Source of the DNA: Planctomycetota bacterium
GTDB lineage: Bacteria; Planctomycetota; Phycisphaerae; WQYP01
Length of the DNA stretch: 7,331 bases
Reading direction: 5' to 3'
NCBI GenBank assembly: GCA_021809365.1
Contig: JAKBAC010000162.1
Span: 1 to 7,331 of the forward strand
Positions within the stretch are counted from its first letter, which is position 1, and each line of letters opens with the position of its first letter. Position numbers and translations under genes: made by a program. Shown in pieces: positions 1 to 5,927 of this stretch. The notes under the pieces are model-generated. The model was given only the letters and a program-made list of their open reading frames with translations. It was not told where the DNA came from and did not search any database.

Positions 1-1
1 T

Positions 2-241
2 TTAAGCCACATTGGCATGCCCATCGCGGGCGATATTACGTATGGAGGCCGGGTGGTTTCACAGCGTGATATCAGCGGCAACACGAGTGATTCTTCGTCT
101 CCGATCCTATCCCGGCAGGCTCTGCATGCGTGGAAACTGCAGTTTGTACACCCGTGCAAATTCAACCGAATGAGTCTAGAAGCCCCCATTCCGGCGGACA
201 TGGATCAATTTTTGACGCTTTTACGCCGGTTTGACCGATGA
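2..241 (+). CDS. RluA-family RNA pseudouridine synthase, C-terminal part (5' end outside window)
   Basis: The frame is open from the first bases and ends at TGA (239-241), so only the last 79 residues are present. The fragment begins LSHIGMPIAGDITYGG, which matches the RluA/RluC/RluD C-terminal block (R-x-H-L/M-x-x-I-G-x-P-I-x-G-D-x-x-Y-G). It continues with SRQALHAWKLQFVHP and EAPIPADMDQFLTLLRR, matching the family's RQALHA-x-x-L-x-x-x-HP and APIP-x-D stretch. Family members isomerise uridine to pseudouridine in 23S rRNA or tRNA in the cytoplasm. The catalytic Asp lies in the missing N-terminal part, so specificity (RluA, RluC or RluD type) cannot be decided. Between the two conserved blocks is a polar stretch rich in Ser, Asp and Asn (about residues 22-33 of the fragment). 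The rnc gene follows on the same strand after a 148-base spacer with stem-loops. Confidence 0.88.
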   Translation, partial: LSHIGMPIAGDITYGGRVVSQRDISGNTSDSSSPILSRQALHAWKLQFVHPCKFNRMSLEAPIPADMDQFLTLLRRFDR

Positions 242-262
242 AGGACATAGCGACGCCGACCG

Positions 263-290
263 CCCGCTCCGCCACTTTCGGCGGTTCGGG
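263..290 (+). other. GC-rich stem-loop between the pseudouridine synthase gene and rnc
   Basis: CCCG (263-266) and CCGCC (269-273) pair with GGCGG (280-284) and CGGG (287-290). This gives a 9-bp stem with a 2x2 internal bulge and a 6-base loop. It starts 22 bases after the stop of the upstream gene. No T-run follows, so it is not a canonical intrinsic terminator. It may end or attenuate the upstream transcript, or form part of the rnc leader RNA. Confidence 0.5.
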
Positions 291-333
291 CGATTCGCGT
301 CCGGCTTGTATGTAAATGGCAATATAAGTCGAT

Positions 334-351
334 CCTTCCAGCATTGGAAGG
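334..351 (+). other. second stem-loop in the rnc leader
   Basis: CCTTCC (334-339) and GGAAGG (346-351) form a perfect 6-bp stem with loop AGCATT. It lies 38 bases before the rnc ATG and outside the ribosome binding site. No T-run follows. If rnc is transcribed through this spacer, the hairpin would be in its 5' leader. The role is unknown. Confidence 0.45.
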
Positions 352-376
352 TCCGCTGAAGGATAAGTACATCACC

Positions 377-380
377 GGAG
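377..380 (+). promoter_or_regulatory. ribosome binding site of rnc, deciding the start
   Basis: GGAG at 377-380 is 9 bases before ATG at 390. An in-frame TTG at 381 directly abuts the GGAG and leaves no spacing, so ATG 390 is the better start. Confidence 0.7.
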
Positions 381-389
381 TTGATACAG

Positions 390-1142
390 ATGGTAGCACC
401 GGAAGTATTGGAACAGTGCCAGCGAATTCTGGAGTATCACTTTAAGAACCTGCAATTGCTGGATGAAGCGCTCACGCATGCGTCAAGCTCATCGAACCGC
501 CGCGATTCCAATGAACGGCTGGAATTTCTCGGCGATGCGGTATTGGGACTGATCATCTGCGAACGCGGGTATCATCAGTTTCCATTATGGCAGGAAGGGC
601 AGTTGACGATTCTCAAGTCATCCGTCGTGAGCCGGAAGATCTGTGGAGAAGTCAGCAATAAAATCGGCCTGACGGACTTGATCCGTGTTGGACCGGGGAT
701 GGACCGTCCGGGGCGTTTGCCCAACAGTTTGGCCGCGGGCGTATTTGAATCGGTCGTGGGGGCCCTGTATCTGGACGGTGGTTTCGTGGCGGCACAAACA
801 TTTATCCTCCGGCACATGCAACCATGGATTGACCATTATGCGGAGGCTCAACATCAATTGAATTTCAAATCCATGCTGCAGCAATACGCGCAGCGCGAGC
901 ATGGATGCACGCCGACGTATGAAGTGCTGGCGGAAGAAGGCCCCGATCATAAAAAAACGTTTACGATGCGCGTGGCCATGCAGGGAAAGTTTTATCAGCC
1001 CACGCTGGGCCGCACCAAGAAAGAAACCGAACAGGACGCCGCGCGATTGGCGCTGATCGCGTTGGGGCAGTTGGATGAATCCGGTCAGGAAATCATCGCG
1101 AAAAACGAACCTGACACCAATGGCGGCACGGAGCGGTTATAG
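390..1142 (+). CDS. rnc: ribonuclease III
   Basis: This is a 250-residue double-strand-specific endoribonuclease, close to the usual 220-250. It processes rRNA precursors and structured mRNAs in the cytoplasm as a dimer. The RNase III domain spans about residues 5-150, with the signature NERLEFLGDAVL at 41-52. E42, E45 and D49 match E. coli E38, E41 and D45. E69 is the probable E65 equivalent, and E120 in VFESVVGALYLD matches E117. The position equivalent to metal ligand D114 reads Gly (G117) in SLAAGVFES by simple motif alignment, which is unusual. A double-stranded RNA-binding domain covers about 158-227, with NFKSMLQQYAQ at its start and the basic KKETEQDAARLAL helix at its end. After it comes a short polar tail (228-250). 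The ATG start is supported by GGAG 9 bases upstream. The stop TAG overlaps the stop of the convergent Nif3 gene by 6 bases. Identification is secure; the activity of the Gly variant is unknown. Confidence 0.96.
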   Translation: MVAPEVLEQCQRILEYHFKNLQLLDEALTHASSSSNRRDSNERLEFLGDAVLGLIICERGYHQFPLWQEGQLTILKSSVVSRKICGEVSNKIGLTDLIRVGPGMDRPGRLPNSLAAGVFESVVGALYLDGGFVAAQTFILRHMQPWIDHYAEAQHQLNFKSMLQQYAQREHGCTPTYEVLAEEGPDHKKTFTMRVAMQGKFYQPTLGRTKKETEQDAARLALIALGQLDESGQEIIAKNEPDTNGGTERL

Positions 1143-2354
1143 CGTCCGGCAGACTTCGACATCTGAAATTGCCCGGACCACTTGCACCTGTGGAAATGCG
1201 TTCGCGAGTTTCTCGGCCAGTACCGCCAACACCGGTTTTTCACTCTCCGCGTGGCCGAGCATGATCGCGGCAACGCCCGCCGCCTCAAACGCCAGCATAT
1301 CATGGTGCTTCAACTCGCCGGTAATCACGCAATCAATTCTCACAGAGTTTTGCAATGGCAGCGTCCCGCAACTCCCGGCCAACAGCCCAACCGTGGTTAT
1401 TGGCCGCGTGGCATTACCAACAACCTGCACGGCCTTTAATCCAAGTTTCTCCTTACATCGCCGGGCCAATGCGTCCAATGGCATGGCTTCGGGCAGATCA
1501 GCGATTCGCCCCATTCCAGGTTCGCCTATTTCTCCCCGCATGACCAGCAGATCAAAGGCCGGCTCCTCATAGGGATGTGCCTGCCGCAATGCCGCGGTTA
1601 CGGCATCCACACACGATTCCGGGACAACTGTTTCCAATCGAATTTCAGGAACCAATTCCAGACGGCCCCGTCGGCCCACCGCCGGGGAGGTGGTTTCATC
1701 GCCGAAAAATGTTCCGGTGCCGGGCGTGCGGAAACTGCATTGGGTATAGCGGCTTTCCAAGCCAATTTGTCCAGCGCCGGCTTGAAACACCGCCTCCGCC
1801 ACCTGCTCGAGATGACTTTCGGGAACAAACACCACCAGCTTCAAAAGAGGTTGATTCTGTTGCCGCAATAACAGGGAACCGCGCGGAGATAATTGCAAGC
1901 GCGCGGCCAAAGCGTCGTTGGTGCCTCCGACGGCGACATCCAGGGCGGTATGGGGGCTGTATATCGAGATTTTTTCACCGGTCAGTTCCACAGCCAGGTC
2001 CGCCGGGGTATCGCCACGAACACAAAGCCGCTCCAATGGCTTAAACAGTGGCGGATGATAACTGACCAGCAGATTGACATTCATGGCCAGGCACCGCTCT
2101 TTTACCGTGGCGGTCAAATCCAGCGCTACCATCACGCGCCGCACTTCGCACGCGGCGCGCGGGGCGGATAATAATCCAACTTTATCCCATGGCTCCGCCA
2201 GGTGCGTGGGTGCCATGGTGTCCAGCAACGCGACAACTTCCGTCAGCGCCGGAAACGCGATGGCGTTGCCGCGAGTTTGCGGAAAGCCCGATTGGGCAAA
2301 GGTGGCGGCAGCCTTGCGCGGCGTTTTTGTCGTCGATCTACTTTTTTTTACCAT
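1137..2354 (-). CDS. Nif3-like dinuclear metal centre protein (YbgI/YqfO/NIF3L1 family), long form
   Basis: This 405-residue protein has the two Nif3 halves separated by a CutA-like insert. N-terminal blocks are WDKVGLL (56-62), SYHPPLF (98-104) and SPHTALD plus GGTND (133-147). The insert spans roughly 172-271 and is recognisable from LKLVVFVPESHLEQVAEAVF, the AGAGQIG motif and AHPYEEPAFDLL. C-terminal blocks are DCVITGELKHHD (341-352) and GHAESE (367-372). Probable metal ligands are H100, H135, D139, H368 and E372. The first His of the bacterial HH pair is Tyr (Y99), as in the SYHPPIF form I recall for human NIF3L1. The family forms hexameric toroids and its biochemical role is unsettled; 'GTP cyclohydrolase I type 2' is a carried-over name. 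The first ~30 residues are a basic Lys/Thr/Ala tail without conservation. Start ATG 2354 has AGGA 8 bases upstream and overlaps the preceding gene by 17 bases. A longer upstream frame (to 2447) lies inside that gene and is rejected. Confidence 0.93.
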   Translation of the reverse strand: MVKKSRSTTKTPRKAAATFAQSGFPQTRGNAIAFPALTEVVALLDTMAPTHLAEPWDKVGLLSAPRAACEVRRVMVALDLTATVKERCLAMNVNLLVSYHPPLFKPLERLCVRGDTPADLAVELTGEKISIYSPHTALDVAVGGTNDALAARLQLSPRGSLLLRQQNQPLLKLVVFVPESHLEQVAEAVFQAGAGQIGLESRYTQCSFRTPGTGTFFGDETTSPAVGRRGRLELVPEIRLETVVPESCVDAVTAALRQAHPYEEPAFDLLVMRGEIGEPGMGRIADLPEAMPLDALARRCKEKLGLKAVQVVGNATRPITTVGLLAGSCGTLPLQNSVRIDCVITGELKHHDMLAFEAAGVAAIMLGHAESEKPVLAVLAEKLANAFPQVQVVRAISDVEVCRTL

Positions 2355-3267
2355 GGCTCTGTTCCTGAATAAAGTTTTCATACAGCATGGCGAATTGCCG
2401 GAAAACGGGACCGGGCTTTTCGTCGCCAACCGCATGACGTTCAACATGTGTCACCGGCATCACACCCATGATGGCGTTGGTCAGCCATATTTCCCGGGCC
2501 GCCAGAACATCATGAATCGTCAGCATTTTTTCCACCGTCGGCAAGTTATTTTCCACGCCTAGCCGCAGAATATGCCTGCGGGTGATTCCCGGCAAAGCCA
2601 GACGTGGCATGAACCCGTCCGTTGCCGCGGCGGGTGGCACGAGCGCGGCTGTGGGCCATTGCCAGGGCGGCGTGGCAATTTGGCCATCCGGCTCGACGAT
2701 AAAAACATTGCTCACACAACCCTCCGCCAGGTGTTTTTCCGGATGGGTAAACCAGAGCGACTCGCCCGCCTGCGCCGCACGCGCTTCCCGCAGTGCCATG
2801 AGGCGGTCCATGTAACTGATCGTTTTATGCCCCGTCAGCGGCCCCATCGGATTCTGGCAATAGCGGGCGATAATGACGGTCATTCCTTTATCGTAAAGTT
2901 CGGCGGGATACGGATGAAAGGCGGCGGCGGAAATCAGCACTGTGGGTTCCGGCGGTTGCATTTCAGCGGTCCGCGTATCGCCGCGGGTTACTGTGATCCG
3001 CACGCGTGCGTCCGCGAGCGCATTGGCCTCCAGTAATTCAGCGATCAATTCTGAGGTTATGTGGCAATCCAGTTGAATGTCCATGCCACAGCAGCGTCCG
3101 CTTTCCGTCAGTCGATCAAGATGATCCTGAAGGTTCAGCGTTACACCATTGCATACCCGCAGTGTTTCGAAAAGCCCCGCCCCATGCAAAAGTCCCGCGT
3201 CAAAGGGTGAAATATGGGCATCCTCATCGGGTGTGATCTGGCCGTTGATGACGATAAAATCAGACAT
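2338..3267 (-). CDS. class IV PLP-dependent enzyme (aminodeoxychorismate lyase / branched-chain or D-amino acid aminotransferase family)
   Basis: This 309-residue protein has the fold-type IV layout. The N-terminal block is ISPFDAGLLHGAGLFETLR (19-37). The Schiff-base lysine is probably K148 in GHKTISYMDRLMALREAR. E182 in LAEGCVSNVFIV is the likely contact to the PLP ring nitrogen, and T263 in LTNAIMGVMPV binds phosphate. Family members make p-aminobenzoate for folate (PabC), or transaminate branched-chain or D-amino acids (IlvE, Dat). Motifs alone do not separate these, though the LFETLR block with a short N-terminus leans toward PabC or Dat. A Pro/Ala-rich insertion of about 20 residues (about 200-224) sits between the TPP element and LPGITRRHIL, where relatives usually have a short turn. 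The start ATG is one base after the rsmA stop. The stop TAG lies 17 bases inside the Nif3 gene, just after an A8 tract encoding a C-terminal KKK. Confidence 0.92.
   Translation of the reverse strand: MSDFIVINGQITPDEDAHISPFDAGLLHGAGLFETLRVCNGVTLNLQDHLDRLTESGRCCGMDIQLDCHITSELIAELLEANALADARVRITVTRGDTRTAEMQPPEPTVLISAAAFHPYPAELYDKGMTVIIARYCQNPMGPLTGHKTISYMDRLMALREARAAQAGESLWFTHPEKHLAEGCVSNVFIVEPDGQIATPPWQWPTAALVPPAAATDGFMPRLALPGITRRHILRLGVENNLPTVEKMLTIHDVLAAREIWLTNAIMGVMPVTHVERHAVGDEKPGPVFRQFAMLYENFIQEQSHGKKK
2363..2366 (-). promoter_or_regulatory. ribosome binding site of the Nif3 gene
   Basis: On the minus strand AGGA lies 8 bases before ATG 2354, inside the 3' end of the preceding PLP-enzyme gene. 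This supports translational coupling and decides the Nif3 start. Confidence 0.65.
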
Positions 3268-3268
3268 T

Positions 3269-4198
3269 TTATTCTCGCGTTACATCGGCATTCTGCGGCC
3301 AGCATTCCGATAGCCGCAGAAATGCCTCCGGTGACAAACTTTCCGATCGGCCCGCCGGATCAATACCCGCAGCGCGGATTTTATCGAGCACATCGGCGGC
3401 CACGGATGCGTCCAATGAATGGCGGATCGCATTGCTGATGATCTGTCGGCGATGGGAAAACAGATTCGACACCGCGCGTTGCAGTCGCTGCACATCTTTT
3501 ATCATCCGCATTTTCCGGGCATCGGGAAAAATCCGCACCAGTGCGGATTTCACCTTGGGCGGCGGCCAAAAGGCCCCCGGCGCAATGGCCGCCAAAACCT
3601 CCACTTTCCCCATCAAGGCAATCAGCACGGAGAGTGAACCGTAATGCTCACCGCCCGGCACAGCCTTCATGCGTTGCCCCACTTCCCATTGCACCGTGAA
3701 GACCAGACGCTCAAAATTCACCGGCGCGTCAGCGGCGACCACTGGGCCGCCGGCACATTGTGCTGCCAGCAGTTCCACAATCAGTGGGCTGGCAACATTA
3801 TAGGGAAGATTCGATATGAGTTTAACAAAGCCACCCTGGCCGAAGGGTTTCAAGGCGTGAAGGGCACCCGTCACCACCGGATTGATATGATGCTTACCGG
3901 CCAGCACATCGGCGTACATCCATTGCACATTGGCCAGGCCGGCCCAATGGCGGCTGGCCGCGGCCAATAATGACTTGTCCAAGTCCACCGCCAGCACCGC
4001 CCGAACCAATGGGGCCAGCCGCGCCGTCAGATTGCCCGGCCCCGGTCCGACTTCCAGAATCAGATCATCCCTCGTCACCGCCGCCGCCTGCACAATCTGT
4101 ACCAGAACGCGCTGGTCCATCATGAAGTGCTGCCCCAGTCGCCGCGTGGGACGGGTATCGGCGGCGGCCAAAATTTCTTCGATCTCTGTACGCTGCAT
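3269..4198 (-). CDS. rsmA: 16S rRNA (adenine1518/1519-N6,N6)-dimethyltransferase
   Basis: This enzyme transfers four methyl groups from S-adenosylmethionine to two adjacent adenines in the 3' hairpin of 16S rRNA late in small-subunit assembly. From ATG 4198 it has 309 residues, against about 270 in E. coli. Motifs are RLGQHFMMD (20-28), the SAM-binding loop LEVGPGPGNLT (48-58), the acidic ribose contact in AVDLD (70-74), the catalytic NLPYN (130-134), VQWEVGQRM, FWPPPKVKSALVR and FSHRRQIISNAIR. Extra length comes from small inserts, for example before FTVQWE (GGPVVAADAPVNFER). The frame is open back to 4282, but that extension is Arg/Phe-rich and unlike the family. ATG 4198 has a modest TGGA 8 bases upstream; ATG 4213 (five residues longer) is the alternative. 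The stop TAA is one base before the PLP-enzyme ATG, a typical coupling arrangement. The preceding gene ends about 160 bases upstream. Confidence 0.95.
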   Translation of the reverse strand: MQRTEIEEILAAADTRPTRRLGQHFMMDQRVLVQIVQAAAVTRDDLILEVGPGPGNLTARLAPLVRAVLAVDLDKSLLAAASRHWAGLANVQWMYADVLAGKHHINPVVTGALHALKPFGQGGFVKLISNLPYNVASPLIVELLAAQCAGGPVVAADAPVNFERLVFTVQWEVGQRMKAVPGGEHYGSLSVLIALMGKVEVLAAIAPGAFWPPPKVKSALVRIFPDARKMRMIKDVQRLQRAVSNLFSHRRQIISNAIRHSLDASVAADVLDKIRAAGIDPAGRSESLSPEAFLRLSECWPQNADVTRE

Positions 4199-4268
4199 CA
4201 GGATATTCCACATCACGGGGTTTTTGGAACGGCGAATCCGAAGCTCAATGCACACGAAGCGAAAACGC

Positions 4269-4314
4269 AAAAAAACATCCACGGTCTTGGCGATCTAAAA
4301 TGCTTTTGCCGTGG
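4269..4314 (-). terminator. possible weak intrinsic terminator before rsmA
   Basis: On the minus strand CCACGG (4314-4309) pairs with CCGTGG (4284-4279) across a 24-base loop. ATG and then a run of seven T (4275-4269) follow. The stem is short and the loop long, so termination would be partial at best. It lies in the ~160-base gap between the membrane-protein stop and the rsmA start, and could lower rsmA expression relative to the first two genes. A separate rsmA promoter is possible, but I see no convincing one. Confidence 0.3.
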
Positions 4315-4358
4315 CATTGACCGCAAATGGGATGGTGTAAATCATTCCGCGATTCCGC

Positions 4359-5201
4359 TTATTTTTCCGGAACTAACTCAAACGTCAGAGCCGCGGATCG
4401 ATGTTGCCCGGACGCATCGACATAAGGGCCGTGAATCGCCAGTTTATTTACCACCAGCCGCCGATCATTGAACCGCAGTTCCGTGGGAAACGGCTTGCCT
4501 GAGACCACTGCGGCAATGGAATCCACGATCTGTGGCGCGGCCTCAGTGGCGTAGCGCGGGCCGGCGTAAACATCAATAATTTTCCGCACAACCGGTGCCA
4601 GGCGCGGCAGCACGGCTTTCAAGCGGTCTGTGAGCAACGACGGCGGCAGCGGAAGATTGCCGATCCGCAAGGCGTCAATGGTGATTCTCGCTTGTGGAGC
4701 CGCGCCGGTACCCCGGTGCAAGTCGATGCGCAAGCCTACGCTGGCTACCGCATTGCCGGGAAGGCGGCGGTCGCGCGCCGCAAATGTAATTTGATTATCC
4801 GAAAAACGGATGTACGGATCGGTCAAGCCGCCGGGATGATGCGAAGACGCCCCGGATTTTGTCGGCACACCATACGCCACCGCCAAGAGACTGTTGACCT
4901 GCCGTTGGGTAACCGTCCAGGTGATCGTGCCTGGATGCGGATCACGCAATTGATTTCGTAATGCCATCAGCGAGGCCTGCGCATGATCCGCCTGATTGTA
5001 GACCGCGTCATTCATTTGATGAATGGGGCGGTACCAGCCCGGCGGCAGCATCATCAACGCTACTGCGCCTGCCAGCACCAGAAAAATTAAGACCACCACC
5101 GCCAGCACCCATCCCGTGGCCGACTTGGGACGGTAACGGCCACCGCGGAATATGGCCCGCTTGCGCACAGTGCCTGAGCCGGAAGCTGAAGTGGTATTCA
5201 T
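4359..5201 (-). CDS. membrane-anchored protein of unknown function, one N-terminal transmembrane segment
   Basis: This 280-residue protein begins with a polar, basic cytoplasmic tail (1-30; RKR and RYRPK). A strong hydrophobic helix follows at about 31-52 (WVLAVVVLIFLVLAGAVALM). The rest is a large soluble domain that should face the periplasm or exterior by the positive-inside rule. Within it, VTQRQVNSLLA (97-107), a strand-like IRFSDNQITFAARD (131-144), LRIGNLPLPPSLL (178-190) and the C-terminal strands are reminiscent of lipid-binding-like extracellular domains such as YpmS/DUF2140 proteins. That resemblance is only from the 'N-x-L-L' and 'G-x-LPLP' pattern and is not secure. The start ATG 5201 has GGAG 6 bases upstream (5211-5208) and is 13 bases after the DUF192 stop. 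The upstream open frame to 5414 overlaps DUF192 and is not used. No function is assigned. Confidence 0.85.
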   Translation of the reverse strand: MNTTSASGSGTVRKRAIFRGGRYRPKSATGWVLAVVVLIFLVLAGAVALMMLPPGWYRPIHQMNDAVYNQADHAQASLMALRNQLRDPHPGTITWTVTQRQVNSLLAVAYGVPTKSGASSHHPGGLTDPYIRFSDNQITFAARDRRLPGNAVASVGLRIDLHRGTGAAPQARITIDALRIGNLPLPPSLLTDRLKAVLPRLAPVVRKIIDVYAGPRYATEAAPQIVDSIAAVVSGKPFPTELRFNDRRLVVNKLAIHGPYVDASGQHRSAALTFELVPEK

Positions 5202-5207
5202 AACATT

Positions 5208-5211
5208 CTCC
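5208..5211 (-). promoter_or_regulatory. ribosome binding site of the membrane-anchored protein gene
   Basis: GGAG on the minus strand is 6 bases before ATG 5201. It sits in the 13-base gap after the DUF192 stop (5215) and rules out the longer in-frame start at 5414. Confidence 0.7.
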
Positions 5212-5214
5212 GAC

Positions 5215-5679
5215 TCATGAAACGCCCGCCGATTTTTCAGCGGTGTGAATGGACAATTTTGGAAGTTTAATGACCATGGCATCGTGCAATCCCAGTCGCT
5301 TGAATGCCCCGGCATTGAGTTCAATGGCATAGCGAATGGGTTGACCGCTGGGATAGAGTTTCTTTCCATGGTCCGGTGGCATGGTATCGTGCCGGACAAT
5401 GACGCCATCACCATTGAGAAAAATCAGATCCAGTGGAATTAAGGTATGCTTCATCCAGAATGTCTGCCGGGCCAGGTGGTGAAATACAAACAACATTCCC
5501 CAATTATGCGGCAACTTCGTAATGTACATCAAGCCACGATCACGCGTGCGGGATGTGTCGGCCACCCAGAGTTTGACATCGCGGCTCCCCAGCTTCACCT
5601 GAACCGTCGGAAGTTTGGGATACGCGGCCTGCTGGTCGGGCATTGAATGGGCGCAACCGGTCAGCGGCATGGAAAACAA
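5215..5679 (-). CDS. DUF192-family probable lipoprotein (5' end uncertain)
   Basis: The conserved DUF192 domain (about residues 25-140 counted from TTG 5679) is clear. It has RDRGLMYITKLP, WGMLFVFHH, TFWMKHTLIPLDLIFLNGDG, then the IRYAIELNAG block and the GLHDAMVIKLP end. The family forms small beta-rich exported or membrane-associated domains of unknown biochemical role. A lipobox LTGC (residues 6-9) suggests export and lipidation at Cys9. TTG 5679 is the first usual start, but it would leave a signal of only eight residues. The same frame continues upstream as GKRYTGWGAAALTCLV, a textbook basic-plus-hydrophobic signal, and stays open to 5889 without an ATG, GTG or TTG. Translation therefore probably begins near 5730-5734, at a start hidden by a one-base indel in a G-run or at a non-standard codon. 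This is the first gene of the minus-strand operon; the membrane-anchored protein follows after 13 bases. Confidence 0.88.
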   Translation of the reverse strand: MFSMPLTGCAHSMPDQQAAYPKLPTVQVKLGSRDVKLWVADTSRTRDRGLMYITKLPHNWGMLFVFHHLARQTFWMKHTLIPLDLIFLNGDGVIVRHDTMPPDHGKKLYPSGQPIRYAIELNAGAFKRLGLHDAMVIKLPKLSIHTAEKSAGVS

Positions 5680-5846
5680 TACCAGACATGTCAGCGCCGC
5701 CGCGCCCCAGCCGGTATACCGTTTGCCAACCCACCGCCGGTCGGAAGCCCTGACACGGCGCGTTGGGGCGGGCCGGGATGGCGCTTTACCGCAAAATACG
5801 TCGAATTCCCCGCAGCGTACAATAATTGTGTAAGTTCTCCGTTTAC

Positions 5847-5856
5847 GGTACGTACC
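5847..5856. repeat. 10-base perfect palindrome upstream of the DUF192 operon
   Basis: GGTACGTACC reads the same on both strands. It lies about 115 bases upstream of the likely DUF192 start, where the operon promoter should be. It could be a protein-binding half or chance; nothing else supports a function. Confidence 0.25.
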
Positions 5857-5900
5857 AATCCCGCTCTGGGCGTTGCCGCGCTGGGCGGCCTATCAAAGAA

Positions 5901-5927
5901 TTGGAATTTCAAAATTTGAAATTCCAA
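5901..5927. repeat. 27-base AT-rich inverted repeat upstream of the operon
   Basis: TTGGAATTTCAAA (5901-5913) and TTTGAAATTCCAA (5915-5927) are perfect inverted copies around a single central A. A further partial copy of the AATTCC unit follows at 5928-5932. The repeat is markedly AT-rich compared with its surroundings. It lies upstream of the minus-strand operon, at least 170 bases before the DUF192 start region. Candidate roles are an operator, a bidirectional transcription-blocking hairpin, or a dispersed intergenic repeat. No T-run follows on either strand beyond the arms themselves. Confidence 0.55.

Noticed and set aside
300..330. Promoter for rnc with TATAAG at 323-328.
   Set aside because: No acceptable -35 box is found at 16-18 bases; TTGTAT (306-311) is only 11 bases away.
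2355..2447. N-terminal extension of the Nif3 protein (MLNVMRLATKSPVPFS...).
   Set aside because: It lies inside the preceding PLP-enzyme gene. ATG 2354 has a well-placed AGGA, and family similarity begins well after it.
4199..4282. N-terminal extension of RsmA (MDVFLRFRFVC...).
   Set aside because: The extension does not resemble the family N-terminus and overlaps the possible terminator. ATG 4198 directly precedes the usual helix and GQHF motif.
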